Assembly: GCA_964343805.1 (NCBI GenBank)
Contig: CAYFLR010000065.1
Coordinates: 1-32,977, forward strand
From: CAYFLR01 sp964343805
GTDB taxonomy: Bacteria > Bdellovibrionota_B > Oligoflexia > CAYFLR01
Direction of reading: 5' to 3'
DNA length: 32,977 nt
Positions 8,174 through 18,376 of the stretch are shown here, piece after piece. Under the pieces are notes generated by a model that was not told the DNA's origin, ran no database searches, and was given only the letters and a program-made list of their open reading frames with translations. The translations under genes were made by a program, and so were the position numbers. Within the stretch, counting starts at the first letter, position 1, and each line of letters opens with the position of its first letter.

Positions 8174-8687
8174 AAAACCAAGCTCGGGTAGGGGAAGAAC
8201 AGAACCTTCAACCAGTGAGCCTATCACCTCAGAAAATGACAATAAGTATCTTATTTTCTATTTAGGAAAACAACTTTTTGGAACACATATACTCGGGGTC
8301 AAAGAAGTTTTAAAACCTATCGTTCCCACTCCGGTTACCAGTGATATTCCCTTTTTTAAAGGAGCCATAAACTTGCGAGGAGAGGTCATCGGGGTGGTGG
8401 ATCTCAGAGAGATGTTTAGAGCTGAAGAAGTTGATACCAATGAGTGCTCTTATCTGGTATTTGACTCGGAAAAGGGAACTTTAGGTGGGATAGTTGATCA
8501 AGTCTATAGTGTTTTAACTATTGAGCCAGAAGAGATACAGCAGACCTATGGGGTGGATGGTAATAGCATGGTAAAAAGTGGAGCCGTAAAAGGCTTGGTT
8601 CGATCTAATAATAATTTAATTACCATATTGCACCTTGCTGCTTTGGTGGATGTGGATGTTCCTATTGATTTACCAGATGCTACATAA
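8166..8687 (+). CDS. cheW: Chemotaxis coupling protein CheW
   Basis: 173 residues. A polar N-terminal tail of about 25 residues precedes a single CheW/SH3-like domain: YLIFYLGKQLFGTHILGVKEVLKP, then FFKGAINLRGEVIGVVDLREMF, the usual RGxVIPVIDLR-type core, and GGIVDQVYSVLTIEPEEI. It bridges the MCP and CheA in the membrane-associated array. The ATG overlaps the end of cheA by 8 bp, with AAGGAA about 8 nt upstream, so translation is probably coupled. The length is normal for the family. Confidence 0.93.
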   Translation: MSEKPSSGRGRTEPSTSEPITSENDNKYLIFYLGKQLFGTHILGVKEVLKPIVPTPVTSDIPFFKGAINLRGEVIGVVDLREMFRAEEVDTNECSYLVFDSEKGTLGGIVDQVYSVLTIEPEEIQQTYGVDGNSMVKSGAVKGLVRSNNNLITILHLAALVDVDVPIDLPDAT

Positions 8688-8700
8688 AAAAGGTAACGTT

Positions 8701-10518
8701 TTGATTAATAATGATAACTCCCTTATATTGAAAGTCGTCAGATTGGTTTTAGGGCATTCTTTCAAAGATGATCCCACTTGGACTCAAAATATTTTTAATT
8801 TTACCAAGAAAAGAATGGATAGATTTGGGCTCAAAAAAGAGGAGGATTATATTAACCTTCTCTATCGGGAAGAAGATGAGCTTAACCATTTTATCCATAA
8901 TATTACTATTCATAAAACCAACTTCTTTCGTGAACCTGACTATTTAAAATTCTTAGAGTCTGAGATTAAAGAGTATCATCTAGATAAGCCTTTTCCTTTT
9001 AAAGTCTTATCTCTTGGCTGCTCCACTGGAGAAGAGGTGTATTCTCTCGCTTTGTATTTAGAGTCAATTCGGAAAAAAAATCCCACTTTTGATTATAGAA
9101 TTTCAGGAGTGGATGTGGACCGAATATCTGTGCAAAAAGCAGTTAAAGGTATTTACGGAGCAGCTAAGCAAAGCGCTATCCCCAATGTTTATCAAAAGTA
9201 CTTGGTGGAAGGGACGGATAAATTTCAAGGCTACTTTACCTTTAGAAAAGAGATCCGACGTCGATGCCATTTTTCAACTTTTAATCTCTATGAAGGTAAC
9301 TTTAAAAGATTAAGTAAGTATGATTTGATTCTTTGTCGCAATGTTTTGATCTACTTCTCGCAAAGTGTGATCAGTCGGGTTTTATTAAATATTGGCAAAA
9401 GATTGAAAAAAAATGGTCTTTATATTGCGGGTATAACTGAAAAGCTGGATGACCTTACGAGTTTAAAAAAAGAGAAGCATTTTATTTATCGGAAAGATCA
9501 AGAGGAACTCATTGATTCGCACCAGTTGAAAGGTAAAATGGTCTTAGTGTTTAATGCTTCTCCCATGTCTTTAGCTCGAGTGAACACCCTTTTTCGGGCG
9601 GAATATGTCCAAATCATTGACACTCATTTGCCGGTAGCTGCAGACCAGGTCATTTTAAAACAATCAGTTTCTATGATCGTGGTGGATGTGGCTCATAAAG
9701 AAAATACCATTCAAGCTCTGGATTGGTTGGCTTCTATAAGAGCTCTTCATTTAAATATTCCCACTGTGATAATATCAAACAATCTGAAAGAGACCGACCT
9801 AGAACTCTATAAAAGAAATATTAAAACCCGTGACTGTATCAGTGAAGAGCGTCTCCAAACTTCAAATTATCTGCTTGAAAAACTCAATCATATCGTTAAT
9901 GCCAAACATAATATTGCTCCGAACCTACCCGATACTCTGCCTCCTTTATCTAGAAATATAAAGGTGATTTTGATCGGATCTTCCACTGGAGGAGTGGCTG
10001 CTTTAAGTAAACTTTTGGCTCATTTAGATAAAACTATGCCACCTATCGTGTTGGTTCAACATATTGAGACTTCTTTTGCTGATTCATTTGTCTCTAGCTT
10101 AGAAAGAGCTTCTGGGCTACCTGTGATTACTAAGGATAAGCAGGTTTTGAAACCTGGGAATATTTATTGTGTTGATCAAGATGTGCACATTAAACTCATT
10201 CAAACCGATGAATTTTTTATGGCTAAACACAGCGATGACCCTCCGGTGGCGAGTCACCGTCCGAGTGTGGATCATCTTTTTAACAGTGCTGTTACCTTTG
10301 CCAGTCATGCATTAGTTATTTTACTTACGGGAATGGGATCCGATGGAGCCCGGGGAATGTCCAGTTTATATCACAATGGGGCTGCTACCATGGTGCAAGA
10401 TGAAGAATCCTGTGTGAGTTTTGGCATGCCAAAAGAAGCTTTGAGTCGAGGTTGTGTTCATTATTGCGGTAATATTGAGCAGCTGCGTGAAAAAATGGAT
10501 ACCATTTTACAAACCTGA
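8701..10518 (+). CDS. CheR methyltransferase / degenerate receiver / CheB methylesterase fusion
   Basis: About 605 residues from TTG 8701, chosen because AAAAAAGG lies 7 nt upstream and 13 bp separates it from cheW. In-frame upstream starts would lie inside cheW. Residues ~1-265 are CheR: HKTNFFREPDYLKFL, SAM-binding LSLGCSTGEEVYSLAL, and LILCRNVLIYFS. Residues ~278-398 resemble a receiver (KMVLVFNASPMS, SMIVVDVAHKEN, IPTVIISNN). They keep a candidate phosphoacceptor Asp, but the acidic pair reads NA and the conserved Lys is not visible. Residues ~416-605 are CheB methylesterase with Ser428 (IGSSTGG), His454 (VQHIE) and Asp548 (GMGSDGA), matching the catalytic triad spacing. One protein therefore both methylates and demethylates the MCP. 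CheB/CheR fusions are known mostly in the order CheB-CheR; this CheR-REC-CheB order is unusual. Confidence 0.9.
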   Translation: MINNDNSLILKVVRLVLGHSFKDDPTWTQNIFNFTKKRMDRFGLKKEEDYINLLYREEDELNHFIHNITIHKTNFFREPDYLKFLESEIKEYHLDKPFPFKVLSLGCSTGEEVYSLALYLESIRKKNPTFDYRISGVDVDRISVQKAVKGIYGAAKQSAIPNVYQKYLVEGTDKFQGYFTFRKEIRRRCHFSTFNLYEGNFKRLSKYDLILCRNVLIYFSQSVISRVLLNIGKRLKKNGLYIAGITEKLDDLTSLKKEKHFIYRKDQEELIDSHQLKGKMVLVFNASPMSLARVNTLFRAEYVQIIDTHLPVAADQVILKQSVSMIVVDVAHKENTIQALDWLASIRALHLNIPTVIISNNLKETDLELYKRNIKTRDCISEERLQTSNYLLEKLNHIVNAKHNIAPNLPDTLPPLSRNIKVILIGSSTGGVAALSKLLAHLDKTMPPIVLVQHIETSFADSFVSSLERASGLPVITKDKQVLKPGNIYCVDQDVHIKLIQTDEFFMAKHSDDPPVASHRPSVDHLFNSAVTFASHALVILLTGMGSDGARGMSSLYHNGAATMVQDEESCVSFGMPKEALSRGCVHYCGNIEQLREKMDTILQT

Positions 10519-10534
10519 TTACTTAATGAGGTTC

Positions 10535-13500
10535 TTACTCTAATCCCCCATCAGTAATGGTCCAGCCTCGGTCTACCAAGGTTTGCCGTGCTGAAGTTGC
10601 TGAAGAATTATACTTAGAACTTCCTCCATTCAGACTCACATTTTCATTAGTATTTTCTGCCGCCAGTTGAATGAGAAGATTCGAATAATTAGTGGTGCTC
10701 AAAGTCACGCCATTAAACATATTAACCATATTGGTTACTTTGGTTGGGACCCAAGAAGAAGCATCTATATTTGCATTGGTGGCATTTTGAAACATCCGAG
10801 ACATGCTGGTCACATTGGCCACATTCCAATTAGACACATCGGGGTTCACGAGGCTAGCCCCGTTCCACATGTAGCTCATATCATTTACATTACCCGTATT
10901 CCAACTCGCCACGTTGGGATTGGCATTAGAGGCTCCATTCCACATGTAAGCCATGGTAGTGACATTGGCGGTATTCCAATTGGTCACGTTGGGATTGGCA
11001 CTAGAAGCCCCGCTCCACATATAGGCCATGTTGGTCACATTCCCCGTATTCCAACTAGCTACATCTGGATTTAGGGTACTATTTCTCCACATATAGGACA
11101 TATTGGTAATACAAGAGGTGTCAAAGGAGGATACAACGGGATCTGGTTGATTGCCTCCACTCCTCTCGAACATAAAAGATGCGTTTCTGGCAACCACGCA
11201 GGACCAGTTGGCAAGGTTGGGAGTGGCACTGCCAGCCCCTGAAAACATATAAGAAGTATCATTTACTTTGTCTACATTCCAATCTGTAACATTGGGGTTG
11301 GCCTGGGTGGCCCCATAAAACATCCGTCTAAAACTGGTGACATTGCCAGTGTTCCACGTTGCTACATTGGGAGTGGCAACAGTATTGCCTCTAAACATGG
11401 AATCCATCGTCGTCACACTTCCAGTGTTCCAAGATGACACATTAGGATTGGCAGCGGTAGCATTATAAAACATGGAAGCCATATTGGTTACGCTGGAAGT
11501 GACCCACCCAGAAACATCAGGGTTGGCATTGGTGGTGGAGCTAAACATACCCTGCATATTGGTGACATTGGATACATTCCAATCTGCAACATTGGGATTT
11601 AAAGTAGATCCATTAAACATATAGGACATATTAGTTATACAGGAAGTGCTACATGTCGCGATAGTGGGGGTGGGTTGATTTCCAGAATTCCCAGCAAAAA
11701 GATAAGAGGCATTGGTATTCACTGTGCAATCCCAGCTGCTAAAATCGGGGGTGGCCGCACTTGCCCGGGCAAACATAAAAGAAATGTTGCTTACTTTATT
11801 GGTGTCCCAAGCGGTGATATCTGGATCCGCTAAATCATTTTCGTAAAACATATAGATCATATTGGTTACATTGGCGGTGTTCCATTCATCAATATCTGGA
11901 TTGGAAGAATCGGCTCCTTGAAAAAGGTAACTCATATTGGTCACATTGGCGGTGTTCCAATTGGTTACAATGGGGTTGGCAGCTGATGCATTTTGAAAAA
12001 CCCCCGCCATATTGGTGACGCTCGCAGTGTTCCAAGTGGTTACCACGGGGGTGGCACTGGTGGCTCCACTAAACATATAAGATAGGTCAGTGACGTTTGA
12101 TATATCCCAACCTGCAATATCTGGATTGGCGGAGGTAGCTCCCGCAAACAGGTAGGCCATGGTGGTGACATTCGAGGTATTCCATTCGTCTACATCGGGG
12201 TTGGCACTGGTGGCATTTCGAAAGACCCCATACATATTGGTGACACTTGCGGTATTCCAACTACTCACATCGGGAGTGGCATCGGTGGCTCCAAAAAACA
12301 TATATTGCAAATTGGTGACATTACTTATATCCCAAGAAGAGACATTGGGGTTGGCACTCGCCGCCCCACGAAAGAGATTGCTCATATTGGTAACCTTGCT
12401 GGTGTTCCAAGAAGAAACATCAGGCAGGGCATTGGTGGATCCATAAAACATATTGGATAGATCAGTTACATTGGAGATATCCCAAGATGAGATATTGATG
12501 TTATCAGAGAGCACTCCCCCAAAAACTCCGTTCATATTGGTGACCTTACTGGTGTTCCAAGAAGAGACATTGGGAGCAGCACTGCTGGCATATCTAAAGA
12601 GTCCTTGCATGTTGGTTACATTGCCGGTGTTCCAATTAGTCACATTAGGGGTGGCCGAGGTGTTTTCATAAAACATATTTTCCATGGTGGTGACACTGCT
12701 GGTATCCCAGGAGGATACATCTGGGTTGGCACTGGTTTTCCTAAACATATTGGACATATTAGTGACCTTAGAGGTGTCCCAACCGGAGGTGTCTATACTG
12801 CTGATACTGGTGGCTTCCATAAACATATAGGCCATATTGGTTACATCTTTGGTCTCTCCACCTGCTATACTGGTTAAGCTTTTACAATAATAAAAAGCGT
12901 AGGAAAGGTTAGTCCAACCCATATTTCCTAAAGAAGTTACCTCTCTGAGTTTGTTTCTGCTCGCACTTACCGATTCAAGCCCTTCAGCCAGGCCAATCAT
13001 CTTGATGGTATAGTCTCCCGCAGTGGCGTAGGTGTGAATGCGATTTGCATCACTATAGGCGGTGATACGGTCGAGGCTGGACCCATCTCCCCAATCAATA
13101 TAGAGATCATAATTGAGCCCGGATCGTAATGGAAAGGTCAAGGTTTCATCATCTGTGGTGGTACGCCACACTGAAATAAAAGGTTCAGAGGAGTAAACAT
13201 GAGTGTCAAATTCGGTGGAACAGGTGGATTCCACTTCTCCTTTTTTACTGGTGGCATAAAGCTTATGAATACCACTCGGTAATGGGGTTGTGAGGGTAAC
13301 AGAAACACCTGTGCCGGAAGCTGTTGCTCTACCAAAGGCGGTACCACTACACGAGGAGTTATTATAAATCAGAGCATCAATACTATCATCAATCATACCT
13401 CCGACCGTCACGGTGGGAGTAGCTGTGGTGGAATCAATGTTAGCAGTAGAGAGCACCTCGTCTACCGAAATTGTAGCAGGAGGAGTTAATAGGGTGTAGT

Positions 13501-16002
13501 CGATGGTGTAGGTATTAGAAGCGGTATTGCTGGTATTGGAACTGTCTAAGACCTCATTACTATTCACGCTGAGAGTGACACTTCCATTTGATAAAGGAGT
13601 CACATCCACTGACCAATTATTGGGGTTGGCCTCCTGTCTAAAGTTACTTAAAGTGGCATTGCTCACATTGATATCATCTGTTGTAAACCCGGAAACAATC
13701 TCATTGTAATTAAACTGCACTGAAAAAGTGGGGTAGTAGGTATGATCCACTTGCGTGGAGGTAATACTGAGCCTGGGTACCACATTGATCACATTGACAC
13801 TAAACCGATGGGTTTCTCCCGGTAAACCATCTGCGTCTTGCACTGCCAAAGACACAGTACACTCTTCCACTTGACTTCCGGTGGGAGGAGTGGAGGCGGA
13901 AATAGCCCCGGTTGAGCTATTTATGGTATCTAACCATGCGCAGGTATGACCACTGCCATAGGACCAACTAAAACCGGCCTCATGATCAACATCTGAGACC
14001 GATGGAGAACAAGAATAATTAGCATCTTGATTCACCGAAGTGGCACAGGACTCTGCTATGATGGGAGCATCGTTCACAGATTGAATTTCAATTACGAGAC
14101 TGTCATCTATAGAGAGATCTGGACGTTTGAGATCTGTGGCCCGCAATGTTAAGGAAACGGTGCCATGCTGATCTTTAAGCATACTGAGTGTTAAAATGTC
14201 ACCCACAAGTGTGGGCTTGATTTTGGTTGGAGCATCATTGCCTATAACCGCAAAGATGAGACCCTTGTCCCGATCATGCTCAAAATCTTTAAAATAGTCA
14301 CCGAGAGGAACTTGGGTGTCACCGCTATCTTCTGCTACCACCAGTTGTGGGAGAGTTTGGAATAAATAGGGGGCATAGTTGGCTTTGAAAATGTTTATTA
14401 TAAAAGTATCTTCAATCACCAGATCTTTATTGTGTTCTTCATAGGCTCTGATCCTAATTTCAGCTAAGTTATCCAGGTCTCGTTTAGCTTCTAGTTCTAG
14501 ATGGGTTCCCTCTACACGAGTTAAGAGATTTTCAGAACCATTAAGAATTTCCACTTCAAAAATCAGGCTCTCACCTAAATCTAAAAAGTTTTTAGCGAGA
14601 TTGAATTTTGTTATTTCTCCATTTCCCGGGGTTTGAAATACATAACCATCTAGGAGGAAAGGGTCATTTGCAGGCACCAATTCGAGAAGTGACTGACATC
14701 TATTTTCGAGTTCAAGATAGATTTCCGTGTCACGGCAAATGGCTTTCTTTTCACAAACCCCATTAATATTGAGTTCCTCTGCTCCACAAGTCACAGTGAG
14801 TTTGTCAAGTTTCCCTTTCTCTACGAGACTTTCAAGGAGCTTGTCCATTTGACTGACATCATTATTAACCACTTTGGGCTTTTTTATGACCTCTAGCAGA
14901 GTCCTTTGTTTCTCCGGCTTCACCACTTCCGCTACCATTTCCGCAAAGGCTTCACTTTTTTCTTCCACTTCGGAAATGATCTCATTGATTTGATCCACTA
15001 TATTGAGGCTGAGTTCATTATTAATACTTTCGATGAGGCTATCTGCGCTGCTCCCTGGGTTATTTTTACTCTCCAAAATTGCCTGTTTCACCGCTTCCAC
15101 TTTGAGCTCTTTTTCGGAATTCGCCACCACCCCAAAAACATCACTTTGAATGATAGGGTTGGAAACGATTTCATTTTGTACATAGACCTTGGTTATTTCC
15201 GCAATTTGATCAATATTTATTGGTTTATCTGGGTCTACTCCGTTTAAAAAATCTTCTGTGACAGTTGAAAGTTTGTCACTTACCTCTTGGAGGTGTGAAA
15301 TGGCAGATGGAGTGAGTTTTACCTTTCCCTCTTTGCTAAACATTTGACTGGCCAGAGTCGAAGTTATATCGGCGGTGGCGGTAAACTCATCCTCTTTCAT
15401 GGACATGGTTTCCACTGTAGTTAAGAAGGGGGTGGTATCTGTGTTCTCCACTTNNNNNNNNNNAAGACAACTAACGTGGCTCCGTCATCATCTAATGGCT
15501 CTATACGTAAATCTAAGGACTCGCTCTCCAGTTGCTCCTTGTTAATTAATATGAATGGGGCTGGGGGAAGGAGTTCATCTTCCCATAATAGTGATAGATC
15601 AAGGCTAATGGGTGGTTTGGAAGTGGCAATATCTAAAGCGGTCTTGGGAAGTGCATGGGCGGTAATTTTGTATTTCGTCTCTTCTTCGCTTTTTACCAAG
15701 AGCAATTTCGGTGATAATTTAGGTGAGGCCTTGGGAGAAGCTTTGGGCGACGATTTAGGTGATGACTTAGGAGAGGATTTAGGCGACGACTTAGGGGAGG
15801 ACTTGGGACTAAGGGGAACGCTGAGCTTAACTGGCTTGTAGTTATTGACACTGACTTTGGCTTTGGGTTTGAGCTTCACCACCTCATCATTGGAATTATT
15901 AGAATTGTCATTTAAATCCTCTTCTGAGGTGAAAAGACTGCACCCTATGGTTAAAACCATCAATTGCAGACCAAAAAAAATGATTGCGGAATAAGACTTC
16001 AA
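10535..16002 (-). CDS. Giant lipoprotein adhesin-like protein with Ser-Pro-Lys stalk and BspA/DUF285 repeats (interrupted by assembly gap)
   Basis: I join two minus-strand segments across Ns at 15454-15463. The upstream part ends LDDDGATLVV and the downstream part begins VENTDTTPFLTT, each open up to the gap, so together they encode more than 1,810 residues. From the N-terminus: type II signal peptide with lipobox LTIGC (Cys21); SPK repeats; a helical region; a Cys-rich patch (VTCGAEELNINGVCEKK); cadherin-like domains (TDLKRPDLSIDDSL, VNDAPII); Ig-like domains; a PKD-like segment (YIDWGDGSS); then about 29 repeats of about 25 residues, consensus VTNMSYMFxGATSANPDVSSWNTSN, typical of BspA/DUF285 surface proteins. 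The tail ends VDRGWTITDGG. The TTG start at 16002 is set by AAGGT 7 nt upstream. It is probably a surface-exposed binding protein. It lies 110 bp downstream of the GH57 gene on the same strand. Confidence 0.85.
10650..12860 (-). repeat. BspA/DUF285 repeat array, about 29 units of ~75 bp
   Basis: Units begin VTNM or VTTM and end SSWDTSN or NWNTAN. Two units carry Cys and break the pattern: SSWDCTVN...CSTSCITNM near 11610-11745 and ANWSCVVA...FDTSCITNM near 11085-11215. They are followed by similar units (STLNPNVADW, STLNPDVASW), so a block of about seven units (roughly 530 bp) seems to have been duplicated. Four consecutive units near the C-terminal end have MW in place of MF. Confidence 0.9.
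15454..15463. other. Assembly gap 3 (10 Ns) inside the giant lipoprotein
   Basis: The frames of the two minus-strand segments are out of phase across 10 bases, so the true gap length differs from 10. Confidence 0.95.
15706..15810 (-). repeat. 12-bp tandem repeats coding for Ser-Pro-Lys-Ser/Ala stalk
   Basis: Eight to nine units of SPKS, SPKA or SPKL in a row. At the base level the units vary at third positions, so the array is older than the 60-bp repeat at 1-300. It is a cell-wall or membrane-proximal spacer between the lipid anchor and the body of the protein. Confidence 0.85.
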
Positions 16003-16003
16003 A

Positions 16004-16049
16004 CCAATTACCTTATAAAATTTCCTATATCCTCTCTATCGGTAATTGG
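16004..16049 (-). promoter_or_regulatory. Inverted repeat covering the Shine-Dalgarno of the giant lipoprotein
   Basis: On the minus-strand mRNA, CCAATTACC (complement of 16041-16049) is perfectly complementary over 9 bp to GGTAATTGG (complement of 16004-16012), which overlaps the Shine-Dalgarno AAGGT and ends 1 nt before TTG. The loop is 28 nt. Folding would hide the ribosome site. Confidence 0.5.
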
Positions 16050-16111
16050 GGAGGGAATCTTTAATCTATTACTTATTAATATACAAAGCGGCGGTTTAAA
16101 ATCTTTCGATC

Positions 16112-18133
16112 TTAATCTTGAGAGGCTCCTATCCACATATGTTGAATGGGAGAACGAGCAATATTTCCATTGTTATCAATGGCTTCCACATAATAATCAA
16201 TAAGTACATTTTGCAGTCTTTCTTCATCTATATGGATGGAGTACTGATCAGCTATATAGTGAGGTTCTTCCACAAATTTGATCTCTGGATCATTAAAAAC
16301 GTTACCTTTGGGAAATATTCGAGGTGTCATGCTTTTTGATTGCCAAGGACCCACCTCATTGCTTGCCGCATAGACTTCGTTTTTATTAGAGGAGAGGGAA
16401 TTCTCTCCATCTTTATCTACTCGATAATAGAACCGAACTGATTTTAAACCTGATACATCATGGATAAAGGTCCACACCCAAAAGCTATTATCAGCCAAGA
16501 CCTTTTTGTATCCGTAGATTGCACCATAGTTGAGACCACCCGGATTATAAGGGTAACGCTGAGGGAGCCAAATGGTGGGAGGGGTCTTGTCTGCTTTTAA
16601 ATCCGTCAGATAGGTGTCTGCGTATTCTACCGCTCGATTACAGGCTATGGCGGGTTTCGACTCCATATCTAATACTTTTCCATAATACATATAGCCAGAG
16701 GCTAAGCCACCTAATAGAAAGTGCCAGGCTTTCTCTACATTGCTACCTTCTGTTGCTGGATTTACAATGTTCTTAATTTTAACTGGGATTCCAGATATAT
16801 GCTCACTGGTAGCAACTCGGTTTAAGGCGGCAGTGTAAACAGCCCAGTTACGTTCATCTTCAGCCCAGCCATTTGCTATATCAACTTCTCCTTTTTTGTT
16901 CACCAGAGGCCAGTTCCAATTGGAAAAGGTGGGAGAACCCATATCGCCGTCGGCGTTGACCCAGGCCCCATCTTCCACGTGGACGATATCTTCAGGATCC
17001 ACTGGATGATCGGTTAAGTATTGCTGGATTGTGGTAGGATGGTAGCCTCTGTGATTTGCTTCTGATACAAATTTATTAACCCCTTCCATGTAGTAGGAGT
17101 AGCCCCCTCCAAAAGCATTATCCCCATCATGCGCAAAAAGCATGAGCATAGGATCATCATGATTATCGATAGCTGCTAAGCGATCAATATCTGATGTTCC
17201 ATAGATCTTGTAACCATCTTCCCAACTCATGGCCTGTTCCGCTGGAACTACGATGATCTTATATTCTTTGCCAGTTGTTGGGTTCACATATTTTGCATAG
17301 TGAGGGCGCATGGAGTAGGGGTAGGCGTTAGTTGGTGCACAGCCTCTTGAAATCTTCATTTGAAACCACTGATCTTGAGGAGGGTTGATTTGATCGGCTT
17401 TGTTTGGAGGCTCAGTGTTTTCCCCACCAGAACCTAGCTGTAAGGGAAAGTTTTTAATTGCTCGAGATATATGCGAATTGGAAACCACAACCCACTCTAT
17501 ACCCAGTTCCACTAAGGTAGGGATAATTCTTTCGGAAAAGGCCATCTCTGCGGGAAAAAACCCTCTTGATAAAGAGGGGTGATCACCCCAATGGGGCGCG
17601 TAAACTTCTTTATAGATTTCGATTTCTCTTTTTAGTAGGAGAGGATCAATAAGACCGGGGAGGGCATGGTGATAGGTAAAGAGTATCAAATCTAATCGAG
17701 GATGCCCTCCAGAGGTTTCCCAGCTCCGGGCATTCTTAATAGGTTGATTCCAATGGGGGGAATAACCCAAACTATAATGTTCTCCCAGCGATTGAATGTT
17801 TTCCATGAGGCAGCCTGAATAGGTAACTTGAGCTCCTGCATTGGGATGCCACTGGATAGTTTTTAAAGCTTCCGGAATACGATATTGATAGACGGCTACC
17901 CGATCATCTTTGCTGAAAATGCTAGTAAGGTTATTAAGAGGATGACCTTGCTGTTGTTGTTTTAATGAGATGGAGTCGTTGGCATACTGGTACCTCTCGA
18001 AGTTTGGGTGTTTGTCTGGCCAGTAGATAGGTTGCTGCAGATGCCATAGATAACTGGTGTATATGGGGCCTCCTTTTCCAAGAAGACTATGACCTAGGAT
18101 AAACAGAAAAATAGCCGGTATGAGCCTTTTCAT
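16112..18133 (-). CDS. Exported GH57-type glycoside hydrolase
   Basis: 673 residues. The start is ATG 18133, because GGAGT lies 5 nt upstream; a GTG six bases earlier would overlap that Shine-Dalgarno. The signal peptide (KRLIPAIFLFILGHSLLGKG) points to the periplasm or outside. The family 57 signatures are the N-terminal YLWHLQQPIYWPD, the nucleophile Glu196 in GFFPAEMAFS, and Asp336 in LFAHDGDNAFGGG, the expected acid/base region. The C-terminal ~130 residues (DVSGLKSVRFYYRVD, DYYVEAIDNNGN) look like a beta-sandwich, perhaps glycan binding. The family acts on alpha-glucans or alpha-galactosides; the substrate here is not clear. The next gene on this strand is the giant lipoprotein, 110 bp away, so both may share a transcript. 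Confidence 0.87.
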   Translation of the reverse strand: MKRLIPAIFLFILGHSLLGKGGPIYTSYLWHLQQPIYWPDKHPNFERYQYANDSISLKQQQQGHPLNNLTSIFSKDDRVAVYQYRIPEALKTIQWHPNAGAQVTYSGCLMENIQSLGEHYSLGYSPHWNQPIKNARSWETSGGHPRLDLILFTYHHALPGLIDPLLLKREIEIYKEVYAPHWGDHPSLSRGFFPAEMAFSERIIPTLVELGIEWVVVSNSHISRAIKNFPLQLGSGGENTEPPNKADQINPPQDQWFQMKISRGCAPTNAYPYSMRPHYAKYVNPTTGKEYKIIVVPAEQAMSWEDGYKIYGTSDIDRLAAIDNHDDPMLMLFAHDGDNAFGGGYSYYMEGVNKFVSEANHRGYHPTTIQQYLTDHPVDPEDIVHVEDGAWVNADGDMGSPTFSNWNWPLVNKKGEVDIANGWAEDERNWAVYTAALNRVATSEHISGIPVKIKNIVNPATEGSNVEKAWHFLLGGLASGYMYYGKVLDMESKPAIACNRAVEYADTYLTDLKADKTPPTIWLPQRYPYNPGGLNYGAIYGYKKVLADNSFWVWTFIHDVSGLKSVRFYYRVDKDGENSLSSNKNEVYAASNEVGPWQSKSMTPRIFPKGNVFNDPEIKFVEEPHYIADQYSIHIDEERLQNVLIDYYVEAIDNNGNIARSPIQHMWIGASQD

Positions 18134-18274
18134 ATGCACTCCAATGGTTTGTGAATTGTTTTTTAGCTAGTCTTTAATAAACCTTTTTAGCTATAAGTAA
18201 AAGTAAAAAGTGGTTATGTGATTTATAAGTAAAGCTTATTAAAAGCTTTCGCTTTTATCACCAGCTAGGTAATT

Positions 18275-18288
18275 GTTTAATATTAAAC
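18275..18288. promoter_or_regulatory. 14-bp perfect palindrome in a divergent promoter region
   Basis: GTTTAATATTAAAC, within a wider imperfect dyad AATTG...TTAATT. It lies between the divergent GH57 (start 18133) and zincin lipoprotein (start 18377) genes, about 90 bp before the latter, as an operator for a dimeric regulator might. Two more dyads lie nearby: AAAGCTT/AAGCTTT and AAAAGC/GCTTTT (about 18232-18257). Such AT-only palindromes arise easily by chance. Confidence 0.35.
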
Positions 18289-18376
18289 GTTAATTCCCCT
18301 ATTGAAAAAATGGAGTTTAGATATTTGAAAAAATTCCGAAAAGTTATTAGGCAAAAATACCTAGAAGGGGATTGAA

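Noticed and set aside
10667..12877. Several plus-strand open frames of 70-135 codons opposite the BspA array
   Set aside because: They mirror the 75-bp periodicity of the minus-strand repeats, have His/Gly/Ile-rich repetitive products and lack ribosome sites, so they are shadows.
15421..15451. Independent GTG start of the BspA-type protein at 15451, next to gap 3
   Set aside because: No ribosome site is visible, the frame stays open into the Ns, and the upstream lipoprotein N-terminus otherwise lacks a body.
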